This document shows positions 9,564-17,108 of a stretch of 64,000 nt of DNA, piece after piece; the first letter of the stretch is position 1; every line of letters starts with the position of its first letter. A program made the position numbers and the translations under genes. Origin of the DNA: Coleofasciculus sp937127375. GTDB taxonomy: Bacteria; Cyanobacteriota; Cyanobacteriia; Cyanobacteriales; Coleofasciculaceae. The DNA is taken from assembly GCA_040218875.1 (NCBI GenBank), contig JAVJQP010000076.1. One strand, given 5' to 3'. The notes below the pieces were generated by a model. It was not told where the DNA came from. It saw nothing but the letters and a program-made list of their open reading frames with translations, and searched no databases.

Positions 9564-9628
9564 TCGGGGCGGGTTTAGTTAAGTTAGTGGTTTGAGCCGA
9601 AGTGTTATCGGTGAAACCCGCCCCTACA
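9564..9628. repeat. Dispersed GGGGCGGGTTT...AAACCCGCCCC palindromic element, copy 1
   Basis: The left arm CGGGGCGGGTTT and right arm AAACCCGCCCCTACA are inverted repeats flanking a variable 35-40 base centre. Further copies occur at ten or so sites in this window. The size and lack of coding fit a MITE-like or REP-like element. Confidence 0.85.
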
Positions 9629-9645
9629 CATTCAAAACTTTCTAA

Positions 9646-10674
9646 CTAACTCAGATGCAAGTTAACCATTAAGGTGAGCAAAAAGGTTAATTGGGCGGCG
9701 AGGGCAAATAGGTAAAAAATTGTCCTAGCTTTAAAGACGGAGAACATTAAACCGATCGCCTTGATGTCTATCATTGGACCAAATACCAAAAAGGCTAACA
9801 ATGAACCACTGGTAAAGGTTGAAGCAAAGGCGAGGGCGAAGAAAGAGTCAACCGTTGAACATATAGAAACGACGGCGGCTAATAGCATCATCGCCAGAAT
9901 TGAGGTGATAGGACCCGAACCCAAACTGAGGATAATTTCACGGGGAACGGCGACTTGAATCGTAGCCGCGATCGCACTCCCAATAATTAGCACCGCGCCT
10001 AACTCCCGTAACTCTTGCACGGTATTGTCTAAGAACAAACGCCAGCGATCGGACCACGGTTTCCGGGCGGGGGTAGCGGCGAGTGAGGCTTGCAGAACTG
10101 TCGCATCCATCCGCACAGGTGTTCCCGGTTGACCCAGTAAAAATGTACCCGATTGCAGCAGGGCGGGTTGGGGTTCCTGTTGCACAGAAGGTTTGACCTC
10201 GCATTCTCTGGGAAGCACCATGGAACGGGTGACAGCCTGTTGCAACAAAGGGCGCATATCTTTCTGAACGCTGAAGACGCAACCGATAACAATAGCAATA
10301 CCCAGGGAAAACAAGACTCGTAGGACGACAATTTCCGGCTGATCTCGAAACGCGACCCAGGTTGACCAAATTACAATCGGGTTAATTGTCGGGGCGGCTA
10401 GCAAAAACCCGATAGACACCGATACAGGTGCGCCTTGTAGCAGCAACCGCCGGGACACAGGCACATTTCCACATTCACACACCGGGAAGAAAAATCCCGC
10501 ACAACTCCCCACAACCGCACCCAGGAAGGGGTTCTTGGGTAAAGACGCAATCAGTCGTCCCTCATCGACGAATAAAAGCAGCAAGCCGGAAAATAAGACG
10601 CCAATGAGTAAAAATGGGATTGCCTCGACCAGCAAACTCAAGAAAAGGGTAAAGGCGTTGTTTAACTGACTCAT
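9646..10674 (-). CDS. DUF318 (YraQ-type) permease
   Basis: A 342-residue membrane protein with the family hallmark FFFPVCECGNVPVSRRLL, followed by FLLAAPTINPIVIWSTW. The paired cysteines in CECG are conserved in the family and may bind a metal or take part in transport. The second half repeats the theme (STVDSFFALAFASTF, then FLVFGPMIDIKAI). The central loop (about residues 155-215) is hydrophilic. It precedes the TIGR03943 partner gene. The substrate of these permeases is not established. The ATG at 10674 is followed by SQLNNAFTLFLSLLVEAIPF, the expected amphipathic start. Confidence 0.85.
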   Translation of the reverse strand: MSQLNNAFTLFLSLLVEAIPFLLIGVLFSGLLLLFVDEGRLIASLPKNPFLGAVVGSCAGFFFPVCECGNVPVSRRLLLQGAPVSVSIGFLLAAPTINPIVIWSTWVAFRDQPEIVVLRVLFSLGIAIVIGCVFSVQKDMRPLLQQAVTRSMVLPRECEVKPSVQQEPQPALLQSGTFLLGQPGTPVRMDATVLQASLAATPARKPWSDRWRLFLDNTVQELRELGAVLIIGSAIAATIQVAVPREIILSLGSGPITSILAMMLLAAVVSICSTVDSFFALAFASTFTSGSLLAFLVFGPMIDIKAIGLMFSVFKARTIFYLFALAAQLTFLLTLMVNLHLS

Positions 10675-10797
10675 GCGTTTAAGCGTTTCGCGATCGCGGG
10701 TCTTTTTACACGTAAGCGCTATTGTATCAGATAGTTTCCAGGGCGTGAGTCAAACGGGGATCAAGGGAGAATTAATACCATTCACAGTACAACAAAA

Positions 10798-11937
10798 ATG
10801 ATAACCAACCCCTTAGAAGCAGCAAAAGCCCGTCTAATTGCGTTTTATCTGCCCCAATTTCATCCGATTCCGGAAAATGATCAAGCCTGGGGAAAAGGGT
10901 TTACAGAATGGACAAATGTTGCCAAAGCCAAGCCTTTATTTCCCGGACATGACCAACCTAAAATTCCGGCTGATTTAGGATTTTACGACTTGCGTTTACC
11001 CGAAGCCCGACAAGCACAAGTGGATATGGCAAGGGCGTATGGAATTGAAGGGTTTTGTTATTGGCATTATTGGTTTGCGGGTAAGCGGGTTTTAGAACGA
11101 CCGTTTAATCAGGTCTTAAAATCAGGTGAGCCGAATTTTCCGTTTTGTCTAGCTTGGGCAAATCAAACTTGGACGGGGATTTGGCATGGTTGTCCGGATC
11201 GGGTTTTAATTGAGCAAACTTACCCTGGTTTGGCAGATTATACGACTCATTTTTATACCCTCTTGGAGGCGTTTACTGATCCCCGTTATATCACGGTTGA
11301 GGGTAAACCTCTATTTTTGGTTTATAATCCGGAGGAGTTGCCAGATCCGAAACAATTTACGGACTGTTGGAGAGATTTAGCGATTAAATCTGGGTTAAAG
11401 GGACTCTATTTCATTGGAGTTGCCCGACATGAATACTGGTTTCCTGAAGCTAATGGGTTTGATGCGTCTGTTATTATTAATCCGGATTATGTTTTTACGC
11501 AGGCTTCAGCCCGAATTTTACCAGAGAAGCGGAGTTTAACTAAAGTTAAGCAAAAGTTTAGCACATTCTCATCCCGGAGGTTCTACCAAAAATATAAACA
11601 GTTTTCGGATTATCCGCTACTTTACTCTTATGAAAAAGCGATCCAGTGTGCGTTTAAGGGAAGTCACCCGTATTTTGTCACTTATCCCTGTATCTTTCCG
11701 AATTGGGATAACACGCCGAGAACAGGTATCTATGGGTTGGTGTTTCTCAAATCAACGCCGGATTTATTTAGAGTTCATCTGCAAGAGGCAATTGAAACGG
11801 TATCGGAACGGGAATTTGAAAAGCGGCTAATTTTTATCCGTTCGTGGAATGAATGGGCGGAAGGGAATTATTTGGAACCGGATCTGAAATTTGGCAAGGC
11901 ATTTTTAGAGGTTATTCGCGATGAAATTTACAGTTGA
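10798..11937 (+). CDS. WbsX-type glycosyltransferase / glycoside hydrolase 99-like protein
   Basis: A 379-residue protein whose N-terminus ARLIAFYLPQFHPIPEND, with WGKGFTEWTNVAKAKPLFPGH, is the signature of the WbsX family (PF14307). The family is found in O-antigen and exopolysaccharide clusters, and has a GH99-like barrel. Further family blocks are GIEGFCYWHYWFAGKRVLERP, LAWANQTWTGIWHG and RSWNEWAEGNYLEPD near the end. It has no signal peptide, so it acts in the cytoplasm, probably on glycan precursors. It stands alone, about 10 kb from the large glycosyltransferase locus. Whether it transfers or hydrolyses sugars is not settled for the family. Confidence 0.82.
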   Translation: MITNPLEAAKARLIAFYLPQFHPIPENDQAWGKGFTEWTNVAKAKPLFPGHDQPKIPADLGFYDLRLPEARQAQVDMARAYGIEGFCYWHYWFAGKRVLERPFNQVLKSGEPNFPFCLAWANQTWTGIWHGCPDRVLIEQTYPGLADYTTHFYTLLEAFTDPRYITVEGKPLFLVYNPEELPDPKQFTDCWRDLAIKSGLKGLYFIGVARHEYWFPEANGFDASVIINPDYVFTQASARILPEKRSLTKVKQKFSTFSSRRFYQKYKQFSDYPLLYSYEKAIQCAFKGSHPYFVTYPCIFPNWDNTPRTGIYGLVFLKSTPDLFRVHLQEAIETVSEREFEKRLIFIRSWNEWAEGNYLEPDLKFGKAFLEVIRDEIYS

Positions 11938-11978
11938 AACTCAAATCATAATCGGCGACTGGAAGTCACAGCTACACA

Positions 11979-12006
11979 AACCTAGTCCGCGCAGGCGGAC
12001 TAGGTT
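11979..12006. terminator. Perfect 12-bp hairpin between convergent genes
   Basis: AACCTAGTCCGC (11979-11990) pairs perfectly with GCGGACTAGGTT (11995-12006) around a 4-base loop. It lies between the 3' ends of the WbsX gene and the endonuclease gene. It may terminate transcription and may also be a copy of a dispersed palindrome; no T-run follows. Confidence 0.6.
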
Positions 12007-12133
12007 ATTACGGGGGTAGCTAACCCGGATTTGGTATAAGATGTTCCGGCGGAACGTCTCTACTCTGAATCTCTGGCAGCAGATAATGGTACGATTCGCC
12101 CTGATCAATCAATTTATCTCAACCCAATTGGTA

Positions 12134-13030
12134 TTACTCAATAGGCATTGGGGCTGAGGGGTCAACTAATTGTTGCAAGACGGTGCGATCGCGTGAGTTT
12201 ATTGCCCTGATCCATGACTGAATTGAATGCCCAGTATATATTGAGTTTAAAACATGAGCTTTAAAGGTTTCTAAACTGGGTAAATTAATTCTATCCATCT
12301 TGGCAAAATTGGTATCAAGACGGTAGGGAAAACTCCCTGTCAGTTGACGGATACGCCTTTGATAATCTGGATCAGGACGATATTGCTGTGCCTTATCTCC
12401 CCAGTCCTGAATCAAGTGCATCGCTTGATTAAATTGCTCCTCTGTTCCCTGAAATTTATAGCCATGGCAGTTTGTTTGTTGAAGATTACGAGTACGTTGA
12501 CGGGTATCTTCTGGTTCCATTACCACATAGGAGGGAGGATTATGATAATGATTGTCACGGGTTTTGGCGATTTCTAGAGCATCTCCTACCCAAATGTCAA
12601 CAATTTTGGGTTGACCAGCGAGGACATATTCCAGCATCCAGCAGACTATCACGACTTTTACCTGATTGGCTGAAAAGTGAGTTTGGCTATCCCGAAATCG
12701 AGCTGTTATTTCAGTGGATAATGGAAACCAAGTCTTGACCTCAATACCGGGTTGTATATCGGGTATACCGCTGAGAATCAGATCAGGAAAGCCGGGATCT
12801 TGTCGTATCCACTGAGAGTCCTCTTGCCAGTTTCCTGTCTCATTCAAGTGTCGGGTGATAGCATATTCTAGGAGATTGCCAATGATCGGTGATAGTTTAC
12901 TGACGATTTTGGATAGCTCTATAGCTCCCTGAATATCCCTAGGTCTTGAGACGGTAAGAACATCTATAGTATGCCCTCTCAACCTGAGTAAAGCAGCCGT
13001 AGCCATTTCCAGAGCTTCCTGATAACGCAT
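12134..13030 (-). CDS. Putative type II restriction endonuclease (PD-(D/E)XK fold)
   Basis: I do not recognise a named endonuclease, but the 298-residue protein has a PD-(D/E)XK nuclease core: Pro82-Asp83 in GFPDLIL and Glu97-Val-Lys99 in GIEVKTW, 14 residues apart. An upstream acidic helix residue (Glu55 in GNLLEYAITRH) is in the right place to be the third acidic ligand. The segment after it (VKVVIVCWMLEYVLAG) is a hydrophobic beta-strand and helix pair. It overlaps the HTH regulator gene by one base (TAATG), implying translational coupling, and faces a divergent DNA methyltransferase. That context makes a restriction enzyme by far the best reading. The recognition site cannot be deduced. 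Confidence 0.75.
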   Translation of the reverse strand: MRYQEALEMATAALLRLRGHTIDVLTVSRPRDIQGAIELSKIVSKLSPIIGNLLEYAITRHLNETGNWQEDSQWIRQDPGFPDLILSGIPDIQPGIEVKTWFPLSTEITARFRDSQTHFSANQVKVVIVCWMLEYVLAGQPKIVDIWVGDALEIAKTRDNHYHNPPSYVVMEPEDTRQRTRNLQQTNCHGYKFQGTEEQFNQAMHLIQDWGDKAQQYRPDPDYQRRIRQLTGSFPYRLDTNFAKMDRINLPSLETFKAHVLNSIYTGHSIQSWIRAINSRDRTVLQQLVDPSAPMPIE

Positions 13031-13284
13031 TACCGCTCTATTTCCTGTAACGTGATTTCAAGATGTTGAATAAAGTCACTCAAAGAAATTCCCATGGCTT
13101 GACAAAATGCACGGAGTTCCACAATATCTATACGTCTTTCACCCCGTTCACATTTACTCACAAATGACTGAGTTTGCTGGAGGGATTGAGCAATTTGTGC
13201 TTGTGTCAATCCTGCGGCTTTTCTGGCTGAGCGGAGGTGACTCAGAAATAGGGCATATTCTTTTGTACAAATAGACTTTTCCAT
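13030..13284 (-). CDS. Small HTH regulator, controller (C) protein of the R-M system
   Basis: This 84-residue protein is a single XRE-type helix-turn-helix: ARKAAGLTQAQIAQSLQQTQ, SFVSKCERGERRIDIVELRA. The size, the ERGERRIDI segment and the position upstream of and overlapping the endonuclease gene match C proteins. These bind their own promoter, switch on late endonuclease synthesis and so let methylation come first in a new host. AGTC/GACT repeats that fit C-boxes lie just upstream (13311-13345). A plain XRE repressor is the alternative. The ATG at 13284 is the only sensible start. Confidence 0.8.
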   Translation of the reverse strand: MEKSICTKEYALFLSHLRSARKAAGLTQAQIAQSLQQTQSFVSKCERGERRIDIVELRAFCQAMGISLSDFIQHLEITLQEIER

Positions 13285-13310
13285 CTGAGTTTACATCCCC
13301 ACTTGATGAT

Positions 13311-13345
13311 ATAGTCGGTTTTAGAATAGTCCAAAATAGACTATT
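13311..13345. promoter_or_regulatory. C-box-like operator between regulator and methyltransferase genes
   Basis: ATAGTC occurs at 13311-13316 and again at 13326-13331. AATAGTC (13325-13331) forms a perfect 7-base inverted repeat with GACTATT (13339-13345). The half-site pair AGTC/GACT is the core of C-boxes in C.PvuII-type systems, and the boxes lie between the divergent start codons. Binding by the 84-residue HTH protein is inferred. Confidence 0.55.
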
Positions 13346-13386
13346 GAGGGGTGTTATGGTGAAACTTGAGCAGAGGACAACGAATT

Positions 13387-14493
13387 GTGAGTCATATAGG
13401 GTATGGTACGGACAACTCAGGACAGCTTAATCATCGGTGGAATGAGCCATCAGAACTCACATCCCCAACCTCTGCTGTATCTACCACCGTTATCGATTCA
13501 GTGCAAATTGAACAGGCTGATGTGTTGACCCGCTATTGGGCTTGGCAAGCGCCAACGGTTATCATTTCAGATGGTGCTTATGGACTAGGACTTTTTCCAG
13601 GTGATCCGCCAACACCAACAGATTTAGCTGATTGGTATACGCCTCATATTAAGGCTTGGTCACGCTATTGTTTACCAGAGACAACGTTGTGGTTTTGGTG
13701 TAGTGAAATTGGTTGGGCTACCGTTCATCCGATTTTGGTCAAGGAGGGTTGGCAATACCGTTCTGTGAATGTTTGGGATAAAGGTGTTGCCCATATTGCT
13801 GGCAATGTAAATAGTAAGACAATACGCCGTTTTCCGATTGTGACTGAAGTTTGCGTACATTATGTGCGAGAAGTGCAACTTCAGACGGGTGATGGTTATC
13901 AATTACCGATGCAGCAGTGGCTGCGTTATGAGTGGCTTCGGACTGGACTTCCTCTGAGTAAAACGAATGAGGCTTGTGGGGTCAAAAATGCGGCGACTCG
14001 TAAATATTTTACCAAAGATCATTTGTGGTATTTCCCGCCACCCGACATGATAGAACTGATTGTCACTTACGCTAATCGCTATGGTCAACCGACAGCAATT
14101 CCTTACTTTTCCATTGATGGTAAATCGCCAGTTACGGCGGAACAATGGTCAAAAATGCGAGCTAAATGGCATCATAGTCATGGAATTACGAATGTTTGGT
14201 CGGAACCAGCAGTTCGGGGTAAGGAACGCCTGAAAAATCGGCAGGCAAAATGCCTTCATGGGAATCAGAAGCCTTTACGTTTAATTGAATTGATTATTCT
14301 GGCGACTAGCGATTCGGGTGATGTGGTGTGGGAACCGTTTGGCGGGATGTGTTCAGCTGCCATAGTGTCGTTACGAAAGGGGCGGCGGTGTTATAGTGCA
14401 GAAGTTAATTCGGATTATTATCAATTGGCGAAAGCACGGTTGGAACAAGAGTACGAGCGGATTAATTCGTTTCTGTTCCCGGAATTTCTGTGA
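13387..14493 (+). CDS. Type II DNA methyltransferase (N4-cytosine/N6-adenine, beta class)
   Basis: The protein methylates the target of the linked endonuclease. The catalytic motif IV comes first as SDGAYG (a DPPY variant, about residues 61-66), and the AdoMet-binding motif I comes last as WEPFGGMCSAA near the C-terminus. That IV-then-I order is the beta class. The region between them, about 250 residues, would hold the target recognition domain. The frame is open from a TTG at 13366, but the GTG at 13387 has AGAGGA nine bases upstream, so I prefer it (about 368 residues). A 24-codon frame from the ATG at 13356, with its own GAGGGG, overlaps this start. Motif IV deviates from the usual consensus; the rest looks intact. 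Confidence 0.85.
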   Translation: MSHIGYGTDNSGQLNHRWNEPSELTSPTSAVSTTVIDSVQIEQADVLTRYWAWQAPTVIISDGAYGLGLFPGDPPTPTDLADWYTPHIKAWSRYCLPETTLWFWCSEIGWATVHPILVKEGWQYRSVNVWDKGVAHIAGNVNSKTIRRFPIVTEVCVHYVREVQLQTGDGYQLPMQQWLRYEWLRTGLPLSKTNEACGVKNAATRKYFTKDHLWYFPPPDMIELIVTYANRYGQPTAIPYFSIDGKSPVTAEQWSKMRAKWHHSHGITNVWSEPAVRGKERLKNRQAKCLHGNQKPLRLIELIILATSDSGDVVWEPFGGMCSAAIVSLRKGRRCYSAEVNSDYYQLAKARLEQEYERINSFLFPEFL

Positions 14494-14656
14494 TGGTTAC
14501 TCTTCGAGAAGGCTCCGCCTACGTACCTCAACCCAACCGACAAAGGTGATATGCATCCTTTTATTCAGGTAAGGGGGTTGGGGAATTGGATTTGGCACGT
14601 TGCTCATCTTTCAGGAGACTGATGCAAATCCATGTCTGACGACGCAATAATCAAAG

Positions 14657-16237
14657 ATGGTGAAATGGGAAATAACTGCTGTGCAACCGACAAAGCGACG
14701 CGAACAAATTGAACAAATCGTAGTCACCGCCGAACAGATGGGCAAGATTGAAGGGCGTATCTTTGAGGCGGGAATGCCTGTGGCGGCGTTGATGGAAAAA
14801 GTAGCGGGGTTGATGGCGAGGCGGATTCAAACCCTTTATCCCTATCCGCAAACACGGCGCGTGGGCGTGTTAGTCGGTCCAGGACATAATGGCGGTGATG
14901 CGTTGGTGGTGGCGCGGGAGTTACAGTGTCAGGGCTTCGAGGTGCTGATTTACCGTCCGATTCAGAAGCTGAAGGAATTAACCTCCCAACATGCTCAGTA
15001 TGCGGAGAGTTTGGGGATTCCCTTTTATGAGCAGATTCAGCCGTTGCTGGATTGTGATTTAATTATTGATGGATTGTTCGGATTTGGGCAAACGCGATCG
15101 CTCGAAGGAAATCTGGCGGATATGGTTAAACAATTGAATCAACTTTCCCAACCTATCCTCAGTATCGATTTACCCTCTGGAATTCACACGGATACTGGGG
15201 AAGTCTTGGGTACAGCGATTCGGGCAAGTCGCACATTCTGCTTGGGGTTATGGAAGCAGGCATTTTTACAAGATCAAGGATTGGATTATCTGGGGGAGGC
15301 GGAGTTAGTTGATTTCGGTATTCCCTTGGCAGATATTTGGACAGTTTTGGGTCAATCACCGGGACTTATGCGGGTGACATCCTCTATGGTGCGGGATTGT
15401 CTGCCGCTAAAACGTCCAGCCGCTACTTATAAGTATAAGGAAGGGCATCTGCTGCTGATTTGTGGCTCAACCCAATATTCTGGCGGTGCTATTTTAACCG
15501 CACTGGGGGCGCGGGCGTCTGGGGTGGGAATGCTGTCTGTGGCGGTTCCGGAATCGCTGAAACCATTATTAGTCAGTCATGTCCCCGAATCGCTGGTGAT
15601 TGGGTGTCCGGAAACGAACAGTGGCGCGATCGTACAACTGCCTGATTCTGTAAACTTAAGTAAATTTAGTGCGATCGCCTGTGGTCCGGGTTTGACGCTG
15701 GATGGGAAGTCTTTGGTACAAGGATTAATGGGGGTGGATTGTCCCCTGATTTTAGACGCTGATGGCTTAAATAGTTTGGCAGAACTGAAAACGATTCCCA
15801 CGTTAATCCGGCGTCAGGGGGCGACGGTGTTAACGCCTCATGTGGGTGAGTTTAAGCGGTTATTTCCCGATTCGGCTGAGTTACTTCCTAATCGCGTCAG
15901 TGCGGTGCAAAAGGCATCTCAATTGAGTCGATCTGTGATTTTATTAAAAGGAGCCAGAAGTGCGATCGCGAATTCTCAGGGATCGGTTTGGTTGGTGCCA
16001 GACAGTACACCCGCCCTAGCCCGTGGTGGGAGTGGGGATGTTCTTACGGGGCTGATTGGCGGTTTAGTCGCACAGCCAGCTACAGCTAAATTTCCTCTAG
16101 ACGCCACCGTCGCGGCGGCAGCTTGGTGGCACGCCCAAGCGGGAATTTTAGCGGCACAGGAACGCACCGAGTTGGGCGTGGATGCTTTTACCTTGTCAGA
16201 GTATCTCATGCCCGTGCTTCAAGAGGGTAGAGGGTAG
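14657..16237 (+). CDS. nnr: Bifunctional NAD(P)H-hydrate repair enzyme (epimerase + dehydratase)
   Basis: The enzyme repairs damaged NAD(P)H: the N-terminal YjeF_N domain epimerises NAD(P)HX and the C-terminal domain dehydrates the S-form with ADP. The N-terminal half shows GPGHNGGDALVVARELQ and DLIIDGLFGFG. The C-terminal half (from about residue 240) shows CGPGLTLDG, LILDADGLN, VLTPHVGEFKRLFP and LARGGSGDVLTGLIGG. The 526-residue length is normal. The stop codon lies exactly where a G-rich minisatellite begins, so the last few residues (LQEGRG) may be made of repeat DNA. Confidence 0.95.
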   Translation: MVKWEITAVQPTKRREQIEQIVVTAEQMGKIEGRIFEAGMPVAALMEKVAGLMARRIQTLYPYPQTRRVGVLVGPGHNGGDALVVARELQCQGFEVLIYRPIQKLKELTSQHAQYAESLGIPFYEQIQPLLDCDLIIDGLFGFGQTRSLEGNLADMVKQLNQLSQPILSIDLPSGIHTDTGEVLGTAIRASRTFCLGLWKQAFLQDQGLDYLGEAELVDFGIPLADIWTVLGQSPGLMRVTSSMVRDCLPLKRPAATYKYKEGHLLLICGSTQYSGGAILTALGARASGVGMLSVAVPESLKPLLVSHVPESLVIGCPETNSGAIVQLPDSVNLSKFSAIACGPGLTLDGKSLVQGLMGVDCPLILDADGLNSLAELKTIPTLIRRQGATVLTPHVGEFKRLFPDSAELLPNRVSAVQKASQLSRSVILLKGARSAIANSQGSVWLVPDSTPALARGGSGDVLTGLIGGLVAQPATAKFPLDATVAAAAWWHAQAGILAAQERTELGVDAFTLSEYLMPVLQEGRG

Positions 16238-16470
16238 AGATGGGGGAGATGGGGGAGATGGGGGAGATGGGGGAGATGGGGAAGATGAGGGAGATGGGGG
16301 AGATGGGGAAGATGGGGGAGATGGGGGAGATGGGGAAGATGGGGGAGATGGGGGAGATGAGGGAGATGGGGAAGATGAGGGAGATGGGGGAGATGGGGAA
16401 GATGGGGGAGATGGGGGAGATGGGGGAGATGGGGGAGATGGGGAAGATGGGGGAGATGGGGAAGATGGGA
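16238..16470. repeat. (GGGGGAGAT)n minisatellite
   Basis: About 25 copies of a 9-base unit GGGGGAGAT, with GGGGAAGAT and GAGGGAGAT variants, start right after the nnr stop codon. Long overlapping ORFs in all frames here are artefacts of the repeat period. The G-rich strand has repeated runs of five G and could form G-quadruplexes. Confidence 0.97.
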
Positions 16471-16484
16471 AGAGTTTTGAAAGT

Positions 16485-16547
16485 TGTAGGGGCGGGTTTT
16501 ACCATTAACGGGAAGGTTTTCACCCTGATATAACTAAACCCGCCCCA
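16485..16547. repeat. Dispersed GGGGCGGGTTT...AAACCCGCCCC element, copy 2
   Basis: TGTAGGGGCGGGTTTTACC pairs with CTAAACCCGCCCCA. The internal sequence resembles copy 3 (22613-22674): both have ACCATTAAC/ACCACTAAC after the left arm and ATATAACTAAACCC before the right arm. Confidence 0.88.
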
Positions 16548-16572
16548 ACGGAGTGCCAGAATTCTTCGACCA

Positions 16573-16654
16573 AGGACAAATGACCAATGACGAATGACCA
16601 ATGACAAATGACCAATGACGAATGACCAATGACAAATGACCAATGACGAATGAC
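16573..16654. repeat. TGACCAA/TGACGAA heptamer tandem repeat
   Basis: About eleven 7-base units alternating ATGACCA, ATGACGA and ATGACAA. It is the complement of the TTGGTCA family at 9447-9537. Confidence 0.9.
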
Positions 16655-16817
16655 GTAGCTTGCTTCTCGATGAAAGCGAGTATGACGAATGACCAAATAG
16701 AGAGATAAGAGATTCAAATACAAAGACTGTGGCAGGATAAAACTCCAGATTGTGTGAACTTTTAATAAAGTCTATAGCCGCTAGACGAAATTCTCTACTC
16801 CAGAAGTGTTTACAGCA

Positions 16818-16967
16818 TTAGCTTTCCGGAAGGTTCATCCATTTATCGGTCTTCTCTTGCCATAGCTTTGGGTCTACAAACAAGGTAAGCCATTCTTGCT
16901 CCTGAGTATTTGTCACTCGATTATTGGGTTTGTCTTGAACACTTGCCTTGACAAATAGTCTCCGCAC
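16818..16967 (-). pseudogene. 49-codon ORF, probably a gene remnant
   Basis: On the minus strand a frame from a GTG at 16967 to a TAA at 16818-16820 encodes RRLFVKASVQDKP..., EWLTLFVDPKLWQEKTDKW and MNLPES. The composition is protein-like rather than repeat-like. It has no recognisable ribosome-binding site and no family I know. It looks like the tail of a lost gene. The rest of the gap from 16695 to 17108 shows nothing else. Confidence 0.25.
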
Positions 16968-17108
16968 GGCTAATATTTTTGACTTTGTTCAACAAGCAAC
17001 AATTGTCCAATCCGGGGAATTCTGATTTGTCCAGTATTTCGCTGTTGTGGCAACCGAAAAAAGACCAACTGAACCCTCCGTCTTTAAATCCCCAATTGTG
17101 TGTTTCCC

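Noticed and set aside
16182..16643. Long overlapping ORFs rich in MGE or GDG repeats on both strands
   Set aside because: They are the three-frame readings of a 9-base minisatellite whose period keeps frames open; there is no start context or protein-like sequence.
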